Notes under the pieces: generated by a model
Told to the model about the DNA's origin: nothing
What the model saw: the letters and a program-made list of their open reading frames with translations, nothing else
Databases searched by the model: none
In this document: positions 11,106 to 19,950 of the stretch, piece by piece
How positions within the stretch are numbered: the first letter of the stretch is position 1
Layout: the number at the start of each line of letters is the position of its first letter
Assembly: GCA_001599815.1 (NCBI GenBank)
Contig: BCIA01000002.1
Span: 4,747,626 to 4,811,625 of the forward strand
Length of the DNA stretch: 64,000 bases
Source of the DNA: Furcasterigmium furcatum
Taxonomy: Eukaryota; Ascomycota; Sordariomycetes; Glomerellales; Plectosphaerellaceae
Direction: 5' to 3'
Made by a program: the position numbers and the translations under genes

Positions 11106-13088
11106 ATGGAAGCGGTCGGCCTCGCCGCGGGCATCGTCAGCCTCGGCCTCGACCTCGGCACGCGTCTTCGGACGTACGTCGAGGGCGTCAAGGGCGCCGG
11201 CGAGCGCCTCTCCGCCCTAGCGGCCGACGTTTCCGCCACGGCGTCCATAGTGCGGCAGCTCGCAGACCTCCTCGCCGAGACCGAGACCGCCACCGACGGC
11301 GTCTTCGCCGCCCAGGGGGTCGCCGACATCGAGGCCATTCTACGCCGTTGCCGACGCGCCTACGGCGTCATCGTCGACCTGCTCCTCGGCGCCGCTTCGG
11401 GGGCGTTATCGCGGACGCACGCCGTCCTCACTGCCGCCGGCCTCAGCCAGCTCACCGCCTCCCGGCTGGCGCGGCTGTCGTCGCGGGCGCGGTGGCCGTG
11501 GCTCGAACCGCGCGTGAAGGCGTGTCAGACGGAGCTGCGGGCGATCAAGGTGGATTTGCTGCTGAGCCTGAATGTTGCCGAGCTGCTGGCGAGGCACAAG
11601 ATGAGCGCCGGCGGCAGTAATACAGACCCCGAAGCCAACGGCGAAGAGACGGTCGCCAGAGCAGACAGCGAAAAGACAGACGCCAAAGCGGACGGCGACG
11701 GGACAGATGAGGACGAGAAAAAGAAGCAGGACGAGGATGACGAGGGCGCGGCCCTGCTCGCAGTTGCCAGGAAGCTGATGCAGCAGCGGGCCAAGCGCCG
11801 TAAGGTGTCATCGTCATCGCCGCCATCACGACGTTCTGACGTACCCGATGTGTTATCAGTACACGAGCCCGAGATGCGCCCCCAGGCTTTGAAAACAACT
11901 CTACATGCAGCCGGGCCGCGTTCGGGCGTTAGCTTTCTGCCCCGCCAGCCTGGGCTTCATCACACATCAACACAGGCGGCAGCGCAGACGGCAACGCAGG
12001 AGGAAGCACAACAGGAAGCATCGGAGCAGCAGCAGCAACAAAATCCACAGAAAAAAGCCTCACCTTTCGCGACTCAGGGCTAGGGTATATCCATTGGCTC
12101 CTTGGAGGATCCGAGGACAGACTTGGAGGCCTGGCTGGTCGGCTTCGACTCGCCCGAGGAGACGTTCTCGGCCCCCTTGCGAGGGCCATCGTTGGAAGCC
12201 ATTCTCAGGGCATACGAGAGAGGCGCTTCGGCCAGGGAAAGGGAGGGCCCGCCAACCCCGTCCACGCTGGAGCAGAATACCTCTCTCAATGCGCCCATGC
12301 GCCGGGCTGTCAGGTGGGTCATGGAAAAGTCGCAGAAGCTAGATGCGCGCATCAGAACCCTCGTCGGGGCCCTCACGCCCAGAACGCACCCGGGGTTGCC
12401 GGTGATGTGCGAGATGCTGGTGCTCCTGGCGGTCGGGGAGGAGGAGGAGGAGGTGGTGCACCTCGAGGACCTGGACGGGCTGACGTGGCGGGTGCCGTTC
12501 CACGCGCTCAAGGATTCGCTGGACGACGTCGAGGAGCCCACGGAAGTGCTATCGGTGCTGTTGCGGCACTGCTACGGGGGGACGTCCTCGGACAACTTCA
12601 AAAATGACTACGACAATCTCCGGCTCTACAAGTGTGATGCTCCGGGTCAGCGAGGGGAGATCGTGTCGATGGGTGCGCTCCACGACCACCTGCGCCCGGG
12701 CATACGGATCCGGATGGACGACGAGGACTGCCGAGGCTGGCTGTGGCAGCAGACCCCGGCCGGGCAGTCGCAACTCATGCGGCCTAGCTTCCCGCAACCA
12801 CCCATGCCGCCCTGGCCCCGGCCCGATACGGCGCAGTGGGAGTCTCTACAGCGGATGCGCAAGCGGCGGGCTGGCGGGGCCATGCCCGGGGGCTTCCCCG
12901 GGATGGTGGCCGGCGGGCGGGTGGGGACCGGCGGCTCTGACTCCAGTAGCGCGGACACGGACACGGAAGAGGCCGAGTACCAAGAGTTGTTTGGGGCAGA
13001 AGTGGCGGGGGGACAGGGCGTGATGGAGGGCGTGGAGAGCATTGAGGAGCTCTTGGCCAGGTGGACTCGCAAGGAGGAGACGGACTGA
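11106..13088 (+). pseudogene. NT-STAND / ubiquitin-like-domain protein, split by in-frame TAG
   Basis: Two open frames in the same phase, 11106-12083 (325 aa) and 12084-13088, are separated only by TAG at 12081-12083. The first begins MEAVGLAAGIVSLGLDLGTR, the helical fungal N-terminal domain found on STAND/NACHT and ankyrin proteins. It ends in a Gln-rich linker. The second has no ATG near its beginning. It carries an ubiquitin-like segment resembling fungal ULD domains (VVHLEDLDGLTWRVPFHALK ... GEIVSMGALHDHLRPGIRIRM), then a Pro-rich stretch and an acidic tail. The intact product would be about 660 aa. Possibilities are a nonsense mutation, stop readthrough, or an unrecognised intron with length a multiple of three (for example GT at 11800 to AG at 12120). 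I treat it as one gene, probably broken. Confidence 0.6.
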
Positions 13089-13254
13089 TGACTGACATAG
13101 ACAGGAGATCACGCAGACCAGGTAGGATCCAAGGCTTTTGAGACGTTGATATACTTCTGCGTGACTCTGTGTGGGCTGGGCCTCGCGAAAGCCACCACTC
13201 GTGTCTATTGAGGAGTCCAGAAGTATCAGGTAGCTAGCTGACCGGTCTTGTCAT

Positions 13255-14448
13255 TCAGATCTTGCCCTGGCTAGTTTCGAGAATATCGTAGACCGCCTTG
13301 ACATATGCTACCGCAGAGGGATGCACTCCATTGTACATCTTGTTCATGGCAAAGGCAATGGTGAGTCTCCTGTCAGCATCCATGAGCACGATCGAGCCAC
13401 CCCATCCGCTGCCCCATGCGATTTTACCGTCCGGCAGCATACCTTCAACTCCCGACCCAGGCCCTGTGAGATAAACCCCCAGTCCACGCCTGCACTGCCC
13501 CTTTACCACCAGGTCCTGTCCAACGGCCTCCTCCGTGAGGGCGAGCTTGACCGTCTCGGTCGACAGCAAGCGATGGCCACCTCCTGCGCACACGCCCCCG
13601 AGCGAGAAGCAGGAGAGGATCTTGACCAGCGACCTGGCATTCGTGTGGCCGTTACTCGCACCCAGAACGGTGGATCGCCACAGCGCGGTGTTGGCGTCCT
13701 CCGGCTTCAGCAGGGGGTTGCAGAGCGTACGCACGACGATCGAGTTCCTGTCGCCCCCGGCCTGCTGGCTGAGCACCTCCGGGTGTGAGAGTCCCTCCGG
13801 CCGCACCATGGTGGCGACCCGGTCCAGGTCCCCCTCGCGGCATCCAAACTGAAAGTCCGCCCCGGCGCCTAGGGGACGGCAGATCTCCTCGGCGACGAAC
13901 TGCTCGAGAGGCATGCCCGTCTTCCTCCGAACCAGCTCCCCGATGAGGTGCCCCTGCGTGACGCTATGGTAAGCCATCGCCGTCCCGGGAGCCGACAACC
14001 TGGCCTGGCGCGCCAACTTGTCCGTCGCCGATGGAACATCGCACACGTCCTCGAGCGTCATGTCCTCCTCCCACCCGCTGAGCCCGGCCGTATGGGCGAG
14101 TACCTGAGCGACCGTGATCTCCGACTTGCCGTTCGCCGCAAACTCGGGCCAGTGCTGGGCCACCTTGTCCTCGGGCGAGAGCAGGCCGCGTGAGATGAGC
14201 ATCAGCGCCGCTAGGGCAGTGACCTGTTTCGTTGCCGAGAAGACGTTGACGACAGTATCCTCTTCCCATGGCTTCGCGTCCTCGGTCGCAGGGCTGAGGT
14301 GGCCTCCCCAGATGTCCACGACGTTCTCCTCGCCGTTGATGTTGACGCACAGGCTGGCCCCGACGTCCTGTCCGGCGGCGATGAACTCTTGCATCAGGTC
14401 CCGGAGCTTGGCGAAGCGGGGGTCGCAGTGGCCCTGAACCCGAGCCAT
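13255..14448 (-). CDS. Serine hydrolase, beta-lactamase/esterase family
   Basis: Single exon, 397 aa, ATG at 14448. The family motif SxxK is present as FSATKQVTALA (nucleophile Ser and Lys). The second motif YxS/N is AYHSVTQGH. The C-terminal Gly-rich element is SGWGGSIVLMDADRR. Length and the LAHTAGLSGWE segment match class C beta-lactamase-like esterases such as EstB and LovD-type enzymes, which hydrolyse or transfer esters rather than confer antibiotic resistance. No signal peptide, so cytosolic. It is not visibly part of a pathway here. Confidence 0.88.
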   Translation of the reverse strand: MARVQGHCDPRFAKLRDLMQEFIAAGQDVGASLCVNINGEENVVDIWGGHLSPATEDAKPWEEDTVVNVFSATKQVTALAALMLISRGLLSPEDKVAQHWPEFAANGKSEITVAQVLAHTAGLSGWEEDMTLEDVCDVPSATDKLARQARLSAPGTAMAYHSVTQGHLIGELVRRKTGMPLEQFVAEEICRPLGAGADFQFGCREGDLDRVATMVRPEGLSHPEVLSQQAGGDRNSIVVRTLCNPLLKPEDANTALWRSTVLGASNGHTNARSLVKILSCFSLGGVCAGGGHRLLSTETVKLALTEEAVGQDLVVKGQCRRGLGVYLTGPGSGVEGMLPDGKIAWGSGWGGSIVLMDADRRLTIAFAMNKMYNGVHPSAVAYVKAVYDILETSQGKI

Positions 14449-14916
14449 GATGATATTGAAGCAGGTAATGTGTCCGTGGAAGCGACCGACGAATCTGAGC
14501 AGCGAGGGTCTGATTCGGCAGGCGAGGCTTTTGTTTTGTTTCTGTTTTTGGAGTTGTTCGAAGCAGGTTGTGATTGAGCTGCCTGGAGGCTCCCAAGCCG
14601 AGTGATCGCCCTCTAGACGAACTCTCCGTTCCTCGTGATTGGATCATGCAGTGATGACATGGAGATACCCCTCGTATCACCCTTTTCGGGGATACTCCAG
14701 CCGGTTTAAAGCGGCAGCACATGCACCGGCGTCTAACTACAGGGGCTAGGATATCATCTCGTTATGCTCTATGATTACTCCGACGGGTGGTGCAAGGGCC
14801 ATGTCACCATCATGTGACATGCCCCCCTTTCTGTCGTTGATGTCGTGTCCTAGGATGTCTATATAGCTGATGTCCGGGCAGATCGAGTACATGTAGTGAG
14901 AATAGGGTGCCTCGAT
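14449..14916. other. Intergenic, no gene seen
   Basis: About 470 bp between two minus-strand genes, containing the serine hydrolase promoter and the F-box gene 3' UTR. No coding signal. Confidence 0.45.
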
Positions 14917-16509
14917 TTATACCCTTCTCTCAGTGACGCGCCCTGGCTCGCGATACACCCCTCCATTGACCGTCGCAAACCCGACATCATGCCCCCGGTA
15001 CTTGAGCCACCTCTCTCGCGATCCATCCCCAGACACTCGGCTGCAGGCACAAACCTCACTCCCGGCCCTCTGGATCAGGTCATATAGTCGGTTATCCGCC
15101 GACTGTATGCAAATGTCGAGGCGAAGGACCGCCGTGTCACACTTCAGGTCGATCTCGTCCCACGACACCTCCTCCTTGTTGAAGAGCAGCCGGAGATGCT
15201 TGAGTCGCGAGAAGCGCCCCTCGGCGCGAGCGTCCAGCAGCTCCTGTGCTTGTGTGAGGATCTGCCTCCCGCACGAGTGAACCTCGAGAAACTCCAGGTT
15301 CTCGGGTAGGCACTCCACGATCGTCGGGGCACCCTCCACCTCGTATGGAACCTCCAGCATCCGGTCGTAATCCAGCGTGAAGGGGTTGCGCATCCCCGTC
15401 AGCGCGGGCATGCCCACGACCAGCCGCCGGAGCGCCGTCATTTTCTTCAGGTCGCGGCCCATGCAGAGCTTGTCGTAGTCGCCGATCTTGGCCCCGTGGT
15501 CCTCAAAGTTGGCGTGGAGGGACTCGAGAGAGCCGGCGTGGGGGAGGAGAGCCTCGAGCATGAAGCCCGGCATCATCTCCTGGTCGTCTATGTAATACAC
15601 GCCACGGGTGTACTCGAAGGACTTCAGCGCCCGAGGTACCCTGGCAAGGGCGCGCATCACCGGCTCGGTGATGCAGGCCTTGCGGAGGATGATCTCATGG
15701 ACATCCGATGACGCTTCCGGAATGCGGTCGAGCTCTTCGCCCACCCAGTCCGAGCCGTGTGCCATGACTCCCTCGAAGGAGCGGACGGTCCGGATCTGCA
15801 GGGCAGGTACCCATTGCCGCCAGGATTGGTTGCCGTACTTGGCCTTGCGCGACTCGGTGTAGATTTCGCGCAGTCGGCGAAGAAGGGGCGGGGCCGAGTC
15901 CTGCGGCGACATTCGGATGCTCCTCTTCGCCGCGACCTGGAGTACGCGCTGCATGGTGCGTGGGTTGGCAAGCTCATCGACCAAGAGAACCTCGAGGTTC
16001 GGACAGGCGACGAGCAGGAGGGCTAGCTGCGCATCCTCGGAACGCTTGTCGAGGCCGGCAAGCCAGTCGGACCTCCAGGTCTCCCACTCCTCCGAGTCGT
16101 CCGGCGTGAACGTCTGCTCGACAATCCGGCGACAGAGATCGAGGTCGTCGCCCTCTGGGCCATTGCCGCCGTCATCGCCCTCGCACCACCCGAGTTTACC
16201 CACGCTCAGGTTCTTGACGTGCTGCGCAAGCTCCGGTCTGGAAACGGTGATGTACCGAAGGAAGCGCAAGATTCTTGCCAAGTAAACATCCTGCTCCCGG
16301 ACGTGTTCGATGCTCGTGCTGACCAGGCCGTTATGCCGGAACGTGCGGACCGTGAGAGGGAGCGCGACGGCGCGGAATTGTCTGCAGGTCAGGGAAACTG
16401 CGCGAATTGTGCTCTCGGAACTGGGAAAGAGGTGTTCGAAGATGGCGAGCTGGATTTCGGGGCTGAGGCTGAGCATCGAGACGGTCCGCTGACCTCGACC
16501 ATGAGCCAT
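14917..16509 (-). CDS. F-box protein with leucine-rich region
   Basis: Single exon, 530 aa, ATG at 16509. Residues about 12-60 form the F-box: LSLSPEIQLAIFEHLFPSSE then AVSLTCRQFRAVALPL. The rest has irregular Leu-rich repeats (LARVPRALKSFEYTRG, LPHAGSLESLHANFEDHG, LPENLEFLEVHSCGRQIL), as in many fungal F-box proteins that use the C-terminal part to choose substrates for SCF ubiquitin ligases. The target is unknown. Confidence 0.88.
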   Translation of the reverse strand: MAHGRGQRTVSMLSLSPEIQLAIFEHLFPSSESTIRAVSLTCRQFRAVALPLTVRTFRHNGLVSTSIEHVREQDVYLARILRFLRYITVSRPELAQHVKNLSVGKLGWCEGDDGGNGPEGDDLDLCRRIVEQTFTPDDSEEWETWRSDWLAGLDKRSEDAQLALLLVACPNLEVLLVDELANPRTMQRVLQVAAKRSIRMSPQDSAPPLLRRLREIYTESRKAKYGNQSWRQWVPALQIRTVRSFEGVMAHGSDWVGEELDRIPEASSDVHEIILRKACITEPVMRALARVPRALKSFEYTRGVYYIDDQEMMPGFMLEALLPHAGSLESLHANFEDHGAKIGDYDKLCMGRDLKKMTALRRLVVGMPALTGMRNPFTLDYDRMLEVPYEVEGAPTIVECLPENLEFLEVHSCGRQILTQAQELLDARAEGRFSRLKHLRLLFNKEEVSWDEIDLKCDTAVLRLDICIQSADNRLYDLIQRAGSEVCACSRVSGDGSRERWLKYRGHDVGFATVNGGVYREPGRVTERRV

Positions 16510-16938
16510 TATGCCGTGTCAGCCCGCGGTTGAGCACCCAGGTTGATGGTGAGTGGGGGACATCGTCAGCCGAGGGGTTCAGCAACACGAAGTCCTGCAT
16601 GACTTGTTGGTGTCCTTGGTGCGGGTGGGGTAGCATCTTAGCGGAAATGGCCGACCCCTATCCAAATCTTTATTAGTCGCATTCAAAGCTGTTTGATTTT
16701 CCTCAAAATTCAAACTAACATCCGACTAAGATCACTCGCCCCATTCAGTCATCCATCCATAGGCAGCTTGCCCCGTCACGAGGTCATTCGACTTTGTTCA
16801 GTTTGACTTTCGCGTCACTGAAACTTTCCCAGACGCTCTTCGTCTTTCTCGAAGATTTCCCACCATAACGACCCGCGACCACAACCCATGCTCTTCAGCC
16901 CGTTCGTTCCACCAGTGCCAGGGAGCTGACACAACACC
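16510..16938. other. Intergenic, no gene seen
   Basis: About 430 bp upstream of the F-box gene, with AT-rich stretches near 16660-16730. No gene. Confidence 0.45.
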
Positions 16939-17640
16939 CTAAAAAAGTCCTATGAATGATTCATTGGTTCGATGAGCATGTTCCGGTGCCAGTAGGGTGC
17001 TGGCGGTAGACAGAACCACTTCATCGTCCACATGAACAACAACAGCAGCACACCATATGTGGGGTGGCGGCGTTGAAGTGCGCAGGTTGACCAGTCCATG
17101 AGTAGCTCTCGACGTATCGATTCTTCCCATCAATGAAGAAGGATGTGTCTCGGGCTTGAAGGGATATTTGGAGAACATTTCGAATTTGTACCTCCCATCC
17201 TCCACTTCTCGTCCTTCTGGAAGTCGATAGTGTGCTGGCAGTCGATTGCCTCGATTTATGAGCCTCATGCGAGCCAATCTCGGGATCTCGCCCATCATCC
17301 AGGCCCAGTGAGCCCACATGGCCAAGCCTCTCTGAGAAGGTTCTCGCAGGCCTTTGAGTATTGTGTCTCCTGTATAATCCAGACCCTCAATCCAACTGTC
17401 GTCAAACTCCAAGGAGATGTTGATATCGGATGCGTTGAGAAGGCTGAAGAAGGGAAGGCGACGGATGAGATAATCCAACCGCATATTAACAGATAATTCC
17501 ATGTCTTCAGGTGTTAAACGGAAACAGATGACGTCCCGCTTCGAGCACACACTGAGATAGATGTCCGGCTCTTGGTGAGCGATCAGGTACTTCCGTTGTT
17601 CAATACCTAATTTCACGTCTCGCGAGATGCGCACGAACTT
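16939..17640 (-). pseudogene. Possible N-terminally truncated 2EXR-like relic
   Basis: An open frame of about 230 codons on the minus strand without an ATG at its head: it begins at GTG 17634, a stop lies not far upstream, and the first Met is well inside (PEDMELSVNMRLD). The phrases FVRISRDVKLGIEQRKYL, SVCSKRDVICFRLTPED and the C-terminal GLVNLRTSTPPP resemble the second half of fungal 2EXR proteins, but the family call is weak. The usual N-terminal FxxFPxLPxEIRxxIW element is absent and the next gene starts its 3' end about 180 bp away. Either a decayed copy or a shorter protein starting at the internal Met. Confidence 0.35.
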
Positions 17641-17822
17641 ACAACATGGATGTTCTTCTTGGAAATTTCGATCATTTGACTTTGGTTACAGGCAACTCAA
17701 ACAACAGAAAACGTATATGTTTATATATTTGGATACGACACTGGGACAAAGTGGCCTTGGTGAGGATACAGTCCAAATAGAATAGAACGAAGCACCATGA
17801 TTGTTCATCTCAGCTGCCACCA

Positions 17823-18932
17823 CTAACAGAAGAGAAACATGATCGCAGCGCAACTAAACACGGCAGTGGTCCACAAAGTAGCCGGCAAAGCCCTTCCAGC
17901 GCCCGCCTCCAAGAAGTCACTGGAAGAAGGCGCGGGAGGAGAAGTTGTGGGCTCGTCGACGCCGGGAGGGCAGTGCCAGTGGTCATCGTGAGCAGTGCAT
18001 TCGCTACTACCGTCATCGCTACCGGTAGAGTGGGGAGGAGGGGAAGTTGGCTCTAGCACGCCTAAGGGACAATGCCAGTGGTCCCCGTGAGGCTCGCAGG
18101 TCGCCGTCGCCGATATGCTCGAGGTAGGATCATCGTCGTCGTCGCTGCCGGTGCCGCCGGTGCTGGATGGCTCCGGAGGGGGCAAAGTCGGCTCGGGGAC
18201 ACCCGAAGGGCAGTGCCAGTGGTCGCCGTGAGGTTCACACGTCGCAGAGCCTGGGGCGCTCGAGGACGGCAAATCGTGGCCACCAGTGCTAGTGGGCTGC
18301 GGAGGAGGCGTGGTGGGCTGAGAAACATCAGGCGGGCAGTGCCAGTGATCGTCGTGAGGCTCGCAGGTCGCGGTGGGCACCGAGCCGGACGAGGTAGGCT
18401 CGCCACCTACCGTGGTGCAAGTCGTGGTGGTCTCCGTTTGGGTAATGACCTCGAGGCCCTCGGAGGTGATGATGTTGGAGTCATACCAAAGGGTCAAGGT
18501 CATCACGGAAGTCCGTCCTTCAAGGATGAAAGTTGTCGTCAGAGAGGAAAATGCAATGTCATAGCCGGAGAAGGTGCCCGCATCGAAGTCATACTTGACG
18601 TTCATGGATGCCGCCCAAGCGTCGCCATCTTCGGGGAAAGTGGCCAGGCGGGGGAACTCGGTAATCGTAGGGCTGCGCGAGCTGTTAGTGCTACCCCGTG
18701 ATGGGTTATTGGAGCGTACTTACAAGCAGGAAGACTCAGGGGCTGTCGTCGTTGTGGTCGCCTGGGTTGGAGTCGGCTCCGGCTGACCAGGCGGTGTCAG
18801 AGGGGGGTCAACGCCAGGAGGGCAGTGCCAATGGTCGTCATGAGGCGTGCATTCGTCCGCTTGGGGTTGAGGCACAGCTTTGACGGCGAGAACCCAGAGG
18901 CCGAGAACGGCACTCAGACTACGCGGAAGCAT
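17823..18932 (-). CDS. Secreted GPI-type protein with five C-x2-H-x2-H-x-H-C motifs
   Basis: Exons 18932-18724 and 18672-17823 (minus) give 1,059 nt, 352 aa. The N-terminus MLPRSLSAVLGLWVLAVKAV is a signal peptide. The C-terminus ends in a hydrophobic tail (LWTTAVFSCAAIMFLFC) after a Ser/Gly/Ala stretch, consistent with GPI anchoring. The motif CEPHGDHWHCPxGV occurs five times: once after the signal peptide (CTPHDDHWHCPPGV) and four times in the C-terminal half, separated by Pro/Ser/Thr linkers. Each copy has two Cys and three His in ten residues, which suggests metal binding (inference). Between the first and second copies is an about 90-residue globular region (YDFDAGTFSGYDIAFSS...). Cell-wall or surface location is likely; I know no assigned function. 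Confidence 0.8.
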
Positions 18933-19950
18933 GATGGGCGAGGAGCACTGCTAGGTGAAGCTGGATATGCTTGCAGACAGTCGACAGCAAGAAATTGACG
19001 CGCCTGGGGAGATATCAAAAGGGTTGGAAAGGGGGCGAAGCGTGGGATGTAATAGCTTTCCTTCCTCCTACAGCCTTCCATGTCGAAAGTTCTTCTTGGC
19101 CTTCAATGACCAACTCGGCCGACAAGGATACCAGAAGATCCCAGCTCGACATGCAGCTGACTTCTCGTGGGTTGCAAGACGGCGAGGTCATTGGCCGAGT
19201 ATGCCCTGCTTGCTCGGGAACCTTGATGGCATCAGGCGCCTCATCAACCCGACGTTCGACTTCGTACCAGATTATCTTCCAATATTCCTAGCTGTGCCGC
19301 AAATAAAATGAGCTCGCCTGCGCAGCTGTTTTCAATGGAGGCTCGAGACGTCTTCCCCCACGCTAGAGCTGCAAGACTGTGCGGTGACACGGGTTTGTGA
19401 GAGGCCCAAGGCCATCAAGGTGCATGTTGGCAAAAGGCCCGGACTGGGGCATCGTGTATTTCATTACAGCCGGTGGCCTGGAGCTACGTGATCATGGATT
19501 CGTTAAACAGAGGGTTTCCCCCTTTGAGAGGAATATGTAAACGATCCTCTCATTCTTCACCGTGGTACCCATAGAGGCGATGTATCAAAACACGGGATGC
19601 CTGAGGGTGAACACGCCTGTGACAGGTGCTTCGTCGCGCAACGGTTAATTGCCTGTTCGTTGTCAGCTCTACTTCTGGTGACAAAACGTCTCAAGATGGG
19701 CAAAGGGTTTCCATGTACCCGTTCCCAAATCCTGAGGGTTCCGACGAGGCGAGCTTGGAGCTTGTCTTTATGCCTGCGAGCTGCAGTTTGCAGCGAGACT
19801 GTCGAGATGGGCTATGTTCAGTGACTCTTGCCAGCAGACTTCTTTGCATGGCGGCAATGGGCCAGCGAACCACCGTTCTGACATGGCCGAACCGCTAATC
19901 GGAGTGCACCGGGGCTGTGAGGTATGACGTCTATGCTTGTGATAAAAGCA
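18933..19950. other. Intergenic, no gene seen
   Basis: About 1 kb between two minus-strand genes. It should contain the promoter of the repeat protein and the 3' UTR of the histidine kinase. Short ORFs only. Confidence 0.45.

Noticed and set aside
11106..13088. Two separate genes instead of one split gene
   Set aside because: The second frame lacks an ATG near its start, is in phase with the first, and only together do they give the usual NT-STAND plus ubiquitin-like layout; two genes cannot be fully excluded.
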